Positions 9,284-18,193 of a stretch of DNA of 64,000 nt are shown one piece after another. The notes below the pieces were generated by a model. The model did not search any database. It worked only from the letters and a program-made list of their open reading frames with translations, and was not told the origin of the DNA. A program made the translations under genes and the position numbers. The stretch is taken from assembly GCF_013340935.1 (NCBI RefSeq), contig NZ_WHOS01000004.1, positions 1-64,000 on the forward strand, read 5' to 3'. Numbering within the stretch: position 1 is the stretch's first letter; each line of letters begins with the position of its first letter. This stretch comes from Azospirillum melinis. GTDB taxonomy: Bacteria; Pseudomonadota; Alphaproteobacteria; Azospirillales; Azospirillaceae.

Positions 9284-9793
9284 ATGCGTGTGCGTCGGTC
9301 GGTTGTGTGTCGGTCGGGGACGATGAGCGGGCGTGCTCTTGCCGTGGCGGCGCTGACTGCCACCGGCGCGCTCGTCGGCTGTGCCAACCCCGCGGCGGAC
9401 GAGGCGCTGGTGGCGCAGACCGCCCTGGTCGGCATGCCGAAGGAAACGCTGCTGTCCTGCGCCGGGGTGCCGGAACGCCAGGCCAGCGTCGGCAACCGCG
9501 AGTTCTTCACCTACCGCAGTTCCCGCCTCGTCTCCTACCCAAGCCCGCCGCCGGTGGGCTATTACGGCGGCTGGGACTGGCCTTACTACGGCTATGGCGC
9601 CGGCTGGCCGTCCTATGGTTATGAAGTCAACAGCTTCGACTGTGAAGCAACCTTCAGTTTGAGGAATGGCGTGGTCGAGCGCGTTGTGTATGGCGGTGCC
9701 ACCGGCGGATCGGCGCGACTTGGCCAATGCTATGCCATCGTCCAGAACTGCATGGCGCTGGTTCCGCAACGGACAATCAAACCAAGCCCTTGA
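9284..9793 (+). CDS. Putative lipoprotein of unknown function
   Basis: A 169-residue predicted lipoprotein. A hydrophobic stretch (ALAVAALTATGALVGC) ends in a lipobox with the lipidated cysteine at residue 33, so the mature protein should be membrane-anchored. The body has a Gly/Tyr/Trp/Pro-rich patch (YYGGWDWPYYGYGAGW, about residues 93-108) followed by a four-cysteine C-terminal half. An N-terminal segment, GMPKETLLSCAGVPERQ, resembles the start of small SmpA/BamE-like lipoproteins, but I would not assign that family. ATG start with a perfect AGGAGG (9272-9277) six bases upstream; an internal ATG at 9323 is less well supported. Function unknown. Confidence 0.8.
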   Translation: MRVRRSVVCRSGTMSGRALAVAALTATGALVGCANPAADEALVAQTALVGMPKETLLSCAGVPERQASVGNREFFTYRSSRLVSYPSPPPVGYYGGWDWPYYGYGAGWPSYGYEVNSFDCEATFSLRNGVVERVVYGGATGGSARLGQCYAIVQNCMALVPQRTIKPSP

Positions 9794-9867
9794 TTTCCTT
9801 GTCCATGCGACAACTCGTCACTGTTGCATAGCTGCTGCATCAGGAGAGGAAGGGTTGTAGCCCCCCT

Positions 9868-9879
9868 AGTACCCGTACT
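9868..9879. promoter_or_regulatory. Short palindrome upstream of ompW
   Basis: AGTAC-CC-GTACT, two perfect 5-base arms with a 2-base spacer, within the 156-base gap before ompW. It lies 71 bases before the ATG, a plausible place for a regulator site. No regulator can be named. Confidence 0.3.
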
Positions 9880-9949
9880 CGGTGTCTGGTAATAGCTCCA
9901 TCGGCTGATGCCACAGAACAGCAACAACGCATTGCCTGGAGCAGACCCC

Positions 9950-10657
9950 ATGACCATCCTGTCGCGCGCCGCCGCCGCCCTGCTGGCGACCTCGGCCCTC
10001 GTCGCCATCGCTTCCCCGTCGCTCGCTCAGGACTTCAAGGGTAAGTCGGCCGGCGACATCGTCGTCCGTGCGCGCGGCCTGGCCGTGCTGCCTCAGGAAA
10101 AGGGCACGATCAACAACACGACGCTGGGTGACGTCGGCTCGGCCAAGGTCGGCAACGACTACATTCCGGAAGTCGATTTCACCTACTTCTTCACCGACAA
10201 CATCGCCGCCGAGCTGATCGCCGGCACCAGCCGTCACCGCGTGAAGGGCAACCTGATCGCCGCCGCCGGTGGCGTCACCGAGATCGGCAAGGTCTCGCTG
10301 CTGCCGCCGACCCTGACCGTGCAGTACCACTTCCTGCCGAAGGAGCGCATCAGCCCGTACGTCGGCGCCGGCATCAACTACACCCTGTTCTACAACGAGG
10401 ATGCGGCTGAGAGCCCCAACGCCGGCGGCCTGCGCATCACCGACACCAACTACAAGAACCGCTTCGGCTGGGCCCTGCAGGCCGGTGTCGACGTTGCCCT
10501 GACCGGCAACTGGTCGCTGAACTTCGACGTCAAGAAGGTCTTCCTGAAGACCGACGTGACCGCCAACGCCCGCCTGGGCACCGCCGTCCTGCCGGTCACC
10601 TCGAAGGTCACGCTGGACCCGTGGCTGGTCGGCGTCGGCGTCGGCTACCGCTTCTAA
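9950..10657 (+). CDS. ompW: OmpW-family outer membrane protein
   Basis: A 235-residue protein with a clear signal peptide ending ASPSLAQD. The mature part alternates short beta strands as expected for the 8-stranded OmpW barrel: DIVVRARGLAVLP near the start, VDFTYFFTDNIAAELIAG, LTVQYHFLP, ISPYVGAGINYTLFY and a terminal GVGVGYRF whose final phenylalanine is the usual BAM recognition residue. OmpW porins pass small hydrophobic compounds and often respond to stress. I start at the ATG at 9950 (GGAG 8 bases upstream) because the signal peptide begins there; an in-frame ATG at 9908 adds an unlikely polar extension. A strong terminator follows, so it is probably transcribed alone. Confidence 0.93.
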   Translation: MTILSRAAAALLATSALVAIASPSLAQDFKGKSAGDIVVRARGLAVLPQEKGTINNTTLGDVGSAKVGNDYIPEVDFTYFFTDNIAAELIAGTSRHRVKGNLIAAAGGVTEIGKVSLLPPTLTVQYHFLPKERISPYVGAGINYTLFYNEDAAESPNAGGLRITDTNYKNRFGWALQAGVDVALTGNWSLNFDVKKVFLKTDVTANARLGTAVLPVTSKVTLDPWLVGVGVGYRF

Positions 10658-10692
10658 GACCGGGTTTCGGGATCCGTCCCGGGCATCCGACG

Positions 10693-10734
10693 GGCTGCCT
10701 CTCCCATTTGGGGGAGGCAGCCTTTTTTCTTTTT
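10693..10734 (+). terminator. Rho-independent terminator of ompW
   Basis: A 12-bp stem with one G-U pair (10693-10704 with 10711-10722), a short ATTT-containing loop and a T-rich tail CTTTTTTCTTTTT. It starts 36 bases after the ompW stop. Confidence 0.92.
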
Positions 10735-10810
10735 ACCGTCAGCCTTGCGGATTGTACGGTCATTCCCATGATTCCGATATAGGGGTCATCGGAAGGGAGG
10801 CCGTACCGTC

Positions 10811-11245
10811 ATGCATGTTGCAGCCGTTTTGAAGCGCAAGGGCAACAGGATCGTCTCTGCCGCACCGGACGACAGCGTTGCCGCCGTCACCCGCCTGCTG
10901 ACCGAGCATCGGATCGGCGCCGTGCTGGTGATCGATGGCGACGGGCAGCCGGTCGGCATTCTGTCGGAACGCGATGTCGTGCGGGCAATCGCCCGCAACG
11001 GTGCCGCGGCCCTGGACGGCCCGGCCGCGAACCTGATGACGCGCGAGCTGATCACCGCCGCCCCCACCGACACCGTTGCCGACATGATGGCGGTGATGAC
11101 CGAACGGCGCATCCGCCATGTGCCCATCGTCGAGGCCGGCCGGGTGATCGGCGTCATCAGCATCGGCGACGTGGTGAAGGCCCGCATCGACGATGCCGAG
11201 CTGGAGGTCGAGTCGCTGCGCGGCTACGTCGCCGGCATGGGCTGA
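10811..11245 (+). CDS. Two-CBS-domain protein
   Basis: A 144-residue cytoplasmic protein made of a tandem CBS pair (Bateman module). The first CBS covers roughly residues 10-62 with GAVLVIDGDGQPVGILSERDVV; the second covers 76-130 with IRHVPIVEAGRVIGVISIGDVV. Such free-standing proteins bind adenine nucleotides and modulate partners; no partner is evident here. The ATG is preceded by GGAAGGGAGG about 10 bases upstream. It stands alone between two terminators and converges on the NarL-type regulator. The domain call is firm, the cellular role open. Confidence 0.93.
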   Translation: MHVAAVLKRKGNRIVSAAPDDSVAAVTRLLTEHRIGAVLVIDGDGQPVGILSERDVVRAIARNGAAALDGPAANLMTRELITAAPTDTVADMMAVMTERRIRHVPIVEAGRVIGVISIGDVVKARIDDAELEVESLRGYVAGMG

Positions 11246-11263
11246 CCCGGCTCCCGCAGCCAG

Positions 11264-11309
11264 AAAAGCAAACGCCCCGCCGGAGCGCTCCGGCGGGGCG
11301 TTTGCTTTT
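11264..11309. terminator. Bidirectional terminator, perfect 46-bp palindrome
   Basis: A flawless palindrome with 23-base arms, AAAAGCAAACGCCCCGCCGG... meeting at GGAGCGCTCC. The A-run on one side and the T-run on the other supply a U-tract in both directions. It lies between the convergent CBS and regulator genes. Confidence 0.93.
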
Positions 11310-11326
11310 GCTCGGAAAGAGCGGGG

Positions 11327-11980
11327 TCAGGCCGAATGCGACTGCGGGAAGGCCATCGCCGCCTGGGTGCGGTTGCGCACGCCCAGCGACTTGAAGATCG
11401 CCGTCATGTGGATCTTCACCGTGCCTTCGGACAGGCCCAGCTCATGGGCGATCTGCTTGTTCGACTTGCCTTCGCGCAGACGGTCCAGCACCTCGCGCTG
11501 ACGCTGGGTCAGCAGCTGTTCCAGCTGCGGATCGGTCGGCGGAATGACCGAGCCGCCGCCACGCTGGTCGGGCTCGTTCCCCTCGCGCAGAACCGTCGCC
11601 GGGACATAGACGCCGCCGGAGAAGATCAGGTCGAGCGCGCTCAGCATGATCTTCACGCTGGACGATTTCGGGATATAGCCTGCAGCACCGTTCTCCAGCG
11701 CCTCGCGCACGTCGGACTGCGCCTCCGACGCGGAGATCACCACGACCTTCGCGTTCGGCTGCCGGTCGCGCAGCATGCCGATACCGGAAAAGCCGGGCCA
11801 TCCCGGCATGCGCAGGTCGGTCAGGACGAGGTCATAGGTCTCGTCCTTCGAAGCCGCCATGTCCAGAAGCTCATCGAAATTGCTTGCCTCCGCAAAGGCG
11901 GCATTATCTCGAAGCTGCTCAAGCAGACGGCGAAGACCTTCCCGAAACAGGACGTGATCATCACCGATCAGGATCTTCAT
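11327..11980 (-). CDS. NarL/LuxR-type response regulator
   Basis: A 217-residue two-component regulator. The receiver domain (1-120) has the acidic pair D7/D8, phospho-acceptor D55 (LVLTDLRMPG), the conserved Ser/Thr region near S83 and K105 (YIPKSSS). The LuxR-type helix-turn-helix is at about 150-212 (LTQRQREVLDRLREGKSNKQ, then GLSEGTVKIHMTAIFKSLGV). No histidine kinase gene is adjacent, so the partner is elsewhere. ATG start with AGGAG 8 bases upstream. Its leader region, between the acyl-CoA dehydrogenase terminator and the ATG, is AT-richer than the surroundings and probably contains the promoter. Target genes cannot be inferred. Confidence 0.93.
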   Translation of the reverse strand: MKILIGDDHVLFREGLRRLLEQLRDNAAFAEASNFDELLDMAASKDETYDLVLTDLRMPGWPGFSGIGMLRDRQPNAKVVVISASEAQSDVREALENGAAGYIPKSSSVKIMLSALDLIFSGGVYVPATVLREGNEPDQRGGGSVIPPTDPQLEQLLTQRQREVLDRLREGKSNKQIAHELGLSEGTVKIHMTAIFKSLGVRNRTQAAMAFPQSHSA

Positions 11981-12283
11981 CGCTCAAACTCCTGAACCAT
12001 GCTGCCCCTCCGAAAGACGCCCAAAAGGCTTGAGAAAAGGAGGGGGTTGTCGCCACCCGCATATTCCCTAAAATCCAAAGGATATAGCAGGCACCGGCCG
12101 AACGTAATCTCTATTGAGATGTAACACGCAGGGACGAGGACCGACAACCGGAAATTAACTTTTGTCACCGCTCCGAAGGCCTAGGAGACAGAGGCCGCAC
12201 TTCCCAGCAGTGATATTTCCAAAGAGCTATGACAATTTCAGGTCAATGTGCGGATGCGCCGCTGGATCTGTCGGAAAGCGGGC
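11981..12283. promoter_or_regulatory. Leader region of the NarL-type regulator
   Basis: About 300 bases without a gene, lower in GC than the neighbours. It should hold the minus-strand promoter of the regulator. The only structure I see is ATCTC-TATT-GAGAT (12107-12120), a small inverted repeat about 130 bases upstream of the start codon that could be an operator. No clear -35/-10 pair was found. Confidence 0.4.
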
Positions 12284-12327
12284 AAAAAAAGAGCCGGTCC
12301 GGGGCCATTTCAGGGCACCGGACCGGC
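12284..12327 (-). terminator. Terminator of the acyl-CoA dehydrogenase operon
   Basis: Reading the minus strand, a 10-bp perfect stem GCCGGTCCGG (12318-12327 with 12293-12302) and a 15-base loop are followed by CTCTTTTTTTGCC. It begins about 50 bases after the acyl-CoA dehydrogenase stop. Confidence 0.88.
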
Positions 12328-12378
12328 ATGGAAGTTGCGCGTCCCGGAGGACGAACAAAGTAGGGATCGCGCAGTCCG

Positions 12379-14169
12379 TCAGAAGGCGGCGTCTTCCAGT
12401 TCCATCAGCGGCTTGGCGCCGGCGGCGATGGTGATGAACAGGCTGTTGGTCTGCGGCAGCAGCTTGGCCATATAGAAACGCGCGGTCTTGATCTTGGCAT
12501 CAAAGAAGGCGGCATTGCCCTCCCCGGCTTCGAGCTTGGCCTGTGCCTTCTCCACCATGGTCAGCCAGGTCCAGCCCAGCGCCACCAGCCCGAACAGGCG
12601 CAGATAGTCGCTGGCGGCGGCACCGGCCTCCTCCGGATCCTTCAGGCCCTTCTGGGCGATCAGGGCGGTCGCCTGCTGCAGCTTGGCGAAGGCCTTGGCC
12701 AGCGGCATCACGAACTCGCCCAGCTCGTCCTTTTCCATCGCCGCCTCGATGTCGCGGCCGACGGGGTGGAAGAAATGGCGGAGCAGGCGGCCGATGTCCT
12801 GGGGCAGCTTGCGCCCGACGAGGTCGAGCGCCTGGATGCCGTTGGTGCCCTCATAGATCTGGCAGATGCGGGCGTCGCGGACATACTGCTCGACGCCGGT
12901 CTCCCAGATGAAGCCGTGGCCGCCATGGACCTGAACGGCGATGTTGGCCGAGTCGAAACCGATATCGGTGAACAGCGCCTTGACGATCGGCGTCATCAGC
13001 TGGACGAACTCGTCGGCATCGCGGCGGGTGCGCTCGTCGGGATGCTTCTCCGCCACGTCCAGCTTGTAGGCCGTCAGTGCGCCGAGCGCACGCGCCCCTT
13101 CGGTGAAGGCGCGGGCGGTCAGCAGGTTCTTGCGCACGTCCGGATGGACGATGATCGGATCGGCCGGCTTGTCCGGTGCCTTCACCCCCGACAGCGAGCG
13201 GCCCTGGAGCCGTTCGCGGGCGTAGTTGACGGCGTTCTGGTAGGACACCTCGGCCAGACCAAGCCCCTGGATGCCCACGGCCAGACGGGCCGCGTTCATC
13301 ATCACGAACATGGCGCGCATGCCCTTGTGCGGCTCGCCGACCAGCCAGCCGGTGGCGTCCTCGAAGTTCATGACGCAGGTCGACGACGCCTTGATGCCCA
13401 TCTTGTGCTCGATGGAGCCGCAGGCGACGCCGTTGCGCGCGCCCGGCGTGCCATCGGCGTCGGGCATGAATTTCGGCACCAGGAACAGGCTGATGCCGCG
13501 GGTGCCGGCCGGGGCATCGGGCAGCCGGGCCAGCACCAGATGCAGGATGTTCTCGGTCAGGTCATGCTCGCCGGCCGAGATGAAGATCTTGGTGCCGGTG
13601 ATCTTGAACGACCCGTCTTCCGCCGGCACCGCCTTGGTGCGGATGATGCCCAGGTCGGTGCCGCAATGCGGCTCGGTCAGGCACATGGTGCCGGACCATG
13701 TGCCGTCGACCAGCTTGGGCAGGAAGCGCTGCTTCAGATCGTCGGAGCCGTACATCGCCAGCGCGTTGTAGGCACCGAGAGACAGGCCGGGATACATGCC
13801 GAAGCTGAGGTTGGCGGAGCAGATGAACTCCTCCAGCATGGTGTTGACCAGCTTCGGCAGCCCCTGCCCGCCATAGGCCGGGTCGCAGGCCAGACCCTGC
13901 CAGCCGGCGGCGATATAGGTGTCGTACGCTTCCCTGAAGCCTTTGGGCGTGCGGACCTCGCCATTCTCGAAATGGCAGCCCTCGCCGTCGCCCGACTGGT
14001 TCAGCGGGAACAGCACCTCCTCGCACAGCTTGGCGCCTTCTTCCAGCACCTGGCCGACGAGTTCCGGCGTTGCGTCCTCATAGCCCGGCAGGGCCGACAG
14101 CTTGTCCAGGCCGACAATCTCGTCCAGGACGAAGCGCACATCCTCAAGCGGAGCCTTGTAGATCGGCAT
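12379..14169 (-). CDS. Acyl-CoA dehydrogenase (DmdC-like, long form)
   Basis: A 596-residue FAD-dependent acyl-CoA dehydrogenase introducing the trans-2 double bond in beta-oxidation. The length and the C-terminal helical extension (about 465-596) place it with the long-form group that includes DmdC rather than the 380-residue short form. The FAD/substrate segment MCLTEPHCGTDLG lies near residue 161, ITGTKIFISAGEH near 190, and the catalytic glutamate is in CQIYEGTNGIQ near 430. It is the last gene of the MerR, thiolase, HAD/ECH, ACAD operon, 16 bases after the fusion gene, with GGGGAGG in front of the ATG. The chain-length preference is unknown. A good terminator follows. Confidence 0.93.
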   Translation of the reverse strand: MPIYKAPLEDVRFVLDEIVGLDKLSALPGYEDATPELVGQVLEEGAKLCEEVLFPLNQSGDGEGCHFENGEVRTPKGFREAYDTYIAAGWQGLACDPAYGGQGLPKLVNTMLEEFICSANLSFGMYPGLSLGAYNALAMYGSDDLKQRFLPKLVDGTWSGTMCLTEPHCGTDLGIIRTKAVPAEDGSFKITGTKIFISAGEHDLTENILHLVLARLPDAPAGTRGISLFLVPKFMPDADGTPGARNGVACGSIEHKMGIKASSTCVMNFEDATGWLVGEPHKGMRAMFVMMNAARLAVGIQGLGLAEVSYQNAVNYARERLQGRSLSGVKAPDKPADPIIVHPDVRKNLLTARAFTEGARALGALTAYKLDVAEKHPDERTRRDADEFVQLMTPIVKALFTDIGFDSANIAVQVHGGHGFIWETGVEQYVRDARICQIYEGTNGIQALDLVGRKLPQDIGRLLRHFFHPVGRDIEAAMEKDELGEFVMPLAKAFAKLQQATALIAQKGLKDPEEAGAAASDYLRLFGLVALGWTWLTMVEKAQAKLEAGEGNAAFFDAKIKTARFYMAKLLPQTNSLFITIAAGAKPLMELEDAAF

Positions 14170-14185
14170 CTCTCGTTCCTCCCCC

Positions 14186-16525
14186 TCAGTTCCGCAGCGG
14201 CTTGCCGGTGAGCAGCATATGCTCGATCCGGTCGATGGTGCCGCCGGTGCGCACCAGCCCCATGAACGCCTCGCGCTCCAGCCTCAGGATGTGGTCCTCG
14301 CCGACCGGCTTGGAGATGTCGGCCTCCTCGCCGCCGCTCAGCACCTCGGCCAGGGCGGCGCAGACCACCTTGTCGTGCGGCGTGACCTTGCCCTGCAGGG
14401 CGAAGCCCTCGACCGCCAGCTCCATCGCCGCCTTGGCGCTGGGGCCGGGCAGGACGTAGCTGGTGGTCTTCTCCGGCGCGGTGTAGTCCGCCGCCAGTTC
14501 CAGCGCCTTGGCCTTGGCGTCGGCCAGCAGCCGGTCGCGGTTCATGGTGATGCCGTCGGTGGCGCGGAAATACAGCAGCTCCTTGGCCTCGGCCGCCGAC
14601 TTGGCGACGGTTGCGGTGCTGATGATCTCGAAGGCCTTGGCGATGCCGGGCATCGGCCCGCGCGGCGCCTTCGGGTTGGCCTGATGACGGGCCAGCATCT
14701 CGGTGCAGCCGCCCCAGGCCGGGATCAGGCCGACGCCGACCTCGACGAGGCCGACATAGGTCTCGGCATGGGCCTGGACATGGTCGGAATGCAGCAGGAT
14801 CTCGCAGCCGCCGCCCAATGCCATGCCGCTGGGCGCCGCCACCACCGGGAAGGGCGCGTATTTCAGCGCGCGGTAGGTGCGCTGGCCGCCCTCCACCATC
14901 TCCTCGATCTGCGGCCACAGCCCGATGTTCAGCGCGAACAGGGCGAGGCCCAGATTGGCGCCGACCGAGAAATTGTCGGCCTCGTTGTGGATGACCAGGG
15001 CCTTCCAGTCACCTTTCCCGTCGCCGATCAGGCGCATCGCCTTCTCGTAGGCGGCCATGATGTCGGCATCGACGGCGTTCATCTTGCTGGTGAACTCGAC
15101 GCACAGCACGCCGTCGCCGATGTCCCACAGGCTGGCGGAGCCGTTCTTCCACACCGGCTTGCCGGCGGCGCGCTTGATGTCGGACAGCAGCAGCACGCCG
15201 TCCGGACGCACCACCGTGTCGTAGACGCCGGCCGTCGTCAGGTGCTGGAGCTTGCCGCCCTCCACCCGGTAGAAGGGACGGCCGGCAGCGGTCTCGACCA
15301 GCGCCGGGACCGGGATGCCTTCGGAGCGGCACAACTCGGCGAACCAGTCGGTGCCCAGCCGGTCGATCAGTTCGAACGGCCCTTGCTTCCAGTTGTAGCC
15401 CAGCCGCATGCCCTCATCGACGGCGACGATGCTGTCGGCGATCTCCGGCACCAGGCTGGCGGCATAGGCCAGCGTCTGGGCCAGGACGCGGCGGGCGAAG
15501 CGGCCGCCCTTGTCCGGATGCTCGCACAGCTTGCGCAGATCGCGGCCGGCGGATGAGACGCTGTCCAGCCGGGCCTTCTCCGACGGGGCGTAGTCGCCGG
15601 TCTGGAGGTCGATCGACTCCTTGACCTTGCCGCCGCCGGCCTTGTTGATGCGGTAGAAGCCGCCCTTGCCCTTGCGGCCGGTATAGCCCTCCGCGATCAT
15701 CTTCGTGATGACCGGGTGCTCGCGCATCTGGCCGCGGTAGGCGTCGTTCGCCGGCAGGGTCGCCGACATGCTCTTAGCGATGTGCGGCATCAGGTCGAGC
15801 CCGACCAGATCCATCAGGCCGAAGACACCGGTCTTCGGGATGCCCATCGGACGGCCGCCGACGGCGTCCGCCTCCTCCACCGTCAGGCCGAGATCGACCG
15901 CGGCATTCACCGCCGCCTGGATCCAGAAGACGCCGATGCGGTTGGCGATGAAACCCGGCGTGTCCTTGCAATGGACCACGCCCTTGCCGAGACGGCGGTC
16001 GCAGACGTCGGCGATGGCGGCCAGCGCGTCGGCGCGGGTGTCGGCGCCGCCGACGATTTCCAGCAGCCGCATGTAGCGCGGCGGGTTGAAGAAGTGGGTG
16101 ATCAAAAAGTCGCGGCGGAACTGCTCGCTCTGCCCCTCGGTCAGCACCGCCAGCGGGATGGTGGAGGTGTTGGACGACACCACCGAGCCCGCCTTGCGCA
16201 CCGGGTCGATGCGCTTGTAGAGGTCGGCCTTGATCGCCGGGTTCTCGACGATGGCCTCGACGATCCAGTCGACGTCGGCCAGCAGGTTGAGGTCGTCCTC
16301 AAGATTGCCGGGCGTGATCAGCCTAGCGTTCTTGGGATGCATGAAGGGGGCCGGATCGGTCTTCAGCATCTTCGCCACGGCGCCCTTGGCGATGGCGCTG
16401 CGGTCGGCCCCCTCCTTGGCTGGGATGTCGAGCAGGACGCAGGGGATGCCGGCGTTGGCGAAATGGGCGGCGATGCCGGCGCCCATCACGCCCGCACCGA
16501 TCACGGCGGCGCGTTCGATCTTCAT
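14186..16525 (-). CDS. 3-hydroxyacyl-CoA dehydrogenase / enoyl-CoA hydratase fusion
   Basis: A 779-residue bifunctional beta-oxidation enzyme. The dehydrogenase comes first: the Rossmann motif GAGVMGAGIAAHFANAG begins at about residue 10, VVSSNTSTIPL is in the mid region, and ITHFFNPPRYMRLLEIVGG and KDTPGFIANRIGVF are typical of the HAD fold. The hydratase/crotonase part follows (about 480-700), with FSVGANLGLA, GMALGGGCEILLHSDHVQ and the catalytic-glutamate region YVGLVEVGVGLIPAWGG. This order matches Bacillus FadN rather than E. coli FadB. I start at the ATG at 16525, preceded by GGGGAGG; an upstream in-frame extension is not conserved-looking. It follows the thiolase by 26 bases and forms the alpha-like partner of that thiolase. 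Confidence 0.93.
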   Translation of the reverse strand: MKIERAAVIGAGVMGAGIAAHFANAGIPCVLLDIPAKEGADRSAIAKGAVAKMLKTDPAPFMHPKNARLITPGNLEDDLNLLADVDWIVEAIVENPAIKADLYKRIDPVRKAGSVVSSNTSTIPLAVLTEGQSEQFRRDFLITHFFNPPRYMRLLEIVGGADTRADALAAIADVCDRRLGKGVVHCKDTPGFIANRIGVFWIQAAVNAAVDLGLTVEEADAVGGRPMGIPKTGVFGLMDLVGLDLMPHIAKSMSATLPANDAYRGQMREHPVITKMIAEGYTGRKGKGGFYRINKAGGGKVKESIDLQTGDYAPSEKARLDSVSSAGRDLRKLCEHPDKGGRFARRVLAQTLAYAASLVPEIADSIVAVDEGMRLGYNWKQGPFELIDRLGTDWFAELCRSEGIPVPALVETAAGRPFYRVEGGKLQHLTTAGVYDTVVRPDGVLLLSDIKRAAGKPVWKNGSASLWDIGDGVLCVEFTSKMNAVDADIMAAYEKAMRLIGDGKGDWKALVIHNEADNFSVGANLGLALFALNIGLWPQIEEMVEGGQRTYRALKYAPFPVVAAPSGMALGGGCEILLHSDHVQAHAETYVGLVEVGVGLIPAWGGCTEMLARHQANPKAPRGPMPGIAKAFEIISTATVAKSAAEAKELLYFRATDGITMNRDRLLADAKAKALELAADYTAPEKTTSYVLPGPSAKAAMELAVEGFALQGKVTPHDKVVCAALAEVLSGGEEADISKPVGEDHILRLEREAFMGLVRTGGTIDRIEHMLLTGKPLRN

Positions 16526-16551
16526 GGTCGTTTCCTCCCCGATCCCGTTCG

Positions 16552-17688
16552 TCAGACCGCTTCCAGGATGGTGGCGATGCCCTGGCCGCCGCCGATGCAC
16601 TGGGTCGCCAGCGCGAACTGCTTGCCTTCGCGCTTCAGCAGGGCCGCGGCCTTGCCGGTGATGCGGGCGCCGGTGGCCCCCAGCGGATGGCCGAGCGCCA
16701 GCGCGCCGCCGTCCGGGTTGATGCGGGACGGGTCGATGTCGAGGTCGCGCATGCAGGCGATGGCCTGCGACGAGAAGGCCTCGTTGATCTCGATGATGTC
16801 GATGTCGTTGATCGACAGGCCGGCGCGGGCCAGCGCCTTGCGGGTGGCCGGGACCGGACCCAGACCCATCAGTTCCGGCGCGCAGCCGGCGACGGCGACC
16901 GAGCGGATCTTCGCCAGGATCGGCAGGCCGTTGGCGCGGGCATACTCCTCGGTCGTCACCAGCACGGCGGCGGCGCCGTCGGTCAGCGGCGAGGAGGTGC
17001 CGGCGGTCACGGTGCCGTCGGCGGTGAAGGCCGGCTTCAGCCCCGACAGGCTGTCGGCATTGGTGCCGGGACGGATGCAGCCGTCCTTGTCGACCAGTCC
17101 GGCCGGGGTCTGGATGCCGACGATCTCATCGGCCATGCGGCCGGATCCTTGCGCCTCCGCCGCCTTGGCGTGGGAGGCGACGGCCAGCGCCTCCTGCTCG
17201 GCGCGGGAGATGGCGTATTTGCGGGCGACATTCTCCGCGGTGATGCCCATCGAGCAGTAGGCCTCGGGGTAGGAGGCCTTCAGCGCCGGGTTCGGCATCG
17301 GGTTGAAGCCCATGATCGGCACGCGGGTCATCGATTCGACGCCGCCGCAGACGAACACCTCGCCGGCACCCATCTGGATGGCGCCGGCCGCCTGATGGAT
17401 CGACTGCATGGAGGAGCCGCAATAGCGGTTCACCGTGGTGGCCGCGGCGGTCTGCGGCAGCTTGGCCAGGAAGGCGATGCTGCGGGCGACGTTCAGTCCC
17501 TGCTCGCCTTCGGGGAAGGAGCAGCCGACGATCACATCCTCGATGTCGTCGGTCTTCAGGCCGGTGCGCTCGACCAGCGCCGCGAAGACGCGGGCCAGCA
17601 GATCGTCGGGGCGGACCTTGGTCAGCTCGCCCTTGTGGGCGAAGGCGAAGGGCGAACGGGCATAACCGGCGATGACGACCGACTTCAT
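16552..17688 (-). CDS. Acetyl-CoA acyltransferase (thiolase)
   Basis: A 378-residue thiolase II that cleaves 3-ketoacyl-CoA in the last step of beta-oxidation. The nucleophilic cysteine is C90 in VNRYCGSSMQS. The C-terminal catalytic elements are NEAFSSQAI, GGALALGHPLGATGAR and TQCIGGGQG near the end. The length is slightly under the usual 390. The ATG at 17688 overlaps the stop of the MerR regulator (ATGA), so the two are translationally coupled, and GGAGGAG lies 8 bases upstream. Together with the downstream fusion enzyme and acyl-CoA dehydrogenase it forms a complete beta-oxidation set. A biosynthetic thiolase is unlikely in this context. Confidence 0.94.
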   Translation of the reverse strand: MKSVVIAGYARSPFAFAHKGELTKVRPDDLLARVFAALVERTGLKTDDIEDVIVGCSFPEGEQGLNVARSIAFLAKLPQTAAATTVNRYCGSSMQSIHQAAGAIQMGAGEVFVCGGVESMTRVPIMGFNPMPNPALKASYPEAYCSMGITAENVARKYAISRAEQEALAVASHAKAAEAQGSGRMADEIVGIQTPAGLVDKDGCIRPGTNADSLSGLKPAFTADGTVTAGTSSPLTDGAAAVLVTTEEYARANGLPILAKIRSVAVAGCAPELMGLGPVPATRKALARAGLSINDIDIIEINEAFSSQAIACMRDLDIDPSRINPDGGALALGHPLGATGARITGKAAALLKREGKQFALATQCIGGGQGIATILEAV

Positions 17689-18176
17689 GAGTGCTTCTCC
17701 TCCATGTCCTGCGTCTCCGTGATGCCGTTGCGGCGAAGATGCTCGGAGATCTGGGTGTCGATGGTGCACAGCTCCGCCAGCGTCTGCTGGACGTCGGCAA
17801 GCTGCTGTTCAAGTGCGGAAATCCGGCGGCGCGCGATGGAGCGCATGTAGCGCATCTGCTCGATCTGGGCGTCGTCGGTGTCGTAGAGGTTCAGGAAATC
17901 CTTGATCTCGGCCAGGCTGAAGCCCAGCCGCTTGCCCCGGCAGATCAGCGCCAGCCGGGCGCGGTCGCGGTGGCCGTAGACGCGTGCACTGCCACGGGCA
18001 TTGCCGATCCGCTCCGGCGACAGCAGCCCCTCATCCTCGTAATGGCGGATGGTGCGGTGGGTCAGACCGAACTCCCCGGCCAGTTCGCCGATGGCGAGCC
18101 TGGGGCCGGACAGGCAGCCATCGCCGCCCTCCTCCCCCGTCTCCATCGCGCCGTTGCCGAACGAAAGCCGATCCAC
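17685..18176 (-). CDS. MerR-family regulator of the acyl-CoA operon
   Basis: A 163-residue MerR-type regulator. After a 25-residue N-terminal extension the winged helix-turn-helix begins at about residue 27 (LAIGELAGEFGLTHRTIRHY, then EDEGLLSPER), continues with ARVYGHRDRARLALICRGKR, and ends in a long dimerisation coiled coil (about 105-145). There is no metal-binding cysteine cluster, so it should sense a metabolite; the LiuR-like group senses acyl-CoA or branched-chain products. GTG start with AAGGAAGGGAG 8 bases upstream, preferred over the ATG at 18146, which has no ribosome site. It is the first gene of the operon and probably controls it and itself through the operator at 18194-18209. 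Confidence 0.9.
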   Translation of the reverse strand: MDRLSFGNGAMETGEEGGDGCLSGPRLAIGELAGEFGLTHRTIRHYEDEGLLSPERIGNARGSARVYGHRDRARLALICRGKRLGFSLAEIKDFLNLYDTDDAQIEQMRYMRSIARRRISALEQQLADVQQTLAELCTIDTQISEHLRRNGITETQDMEEKHS

Positions 18177-18193
18177 TCCGTCTGCTCCCTTCC

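Noticed and set aside
6235..9510. Long minus-strand open frame opposite mutY, the DUF1194 gene and the dehydrogenase gene
   Set aside because: It spans three well-supported genes on the other strand and has no recognisable domain.
12162..12475. Short open frames between the regulator and the acyl-CoA dehydrogenase gene
   Set aside because: They overlap the terminator hairpin and the 3' end of a certain gene, have no ribosome site, and encode basic low-complexity peptides.
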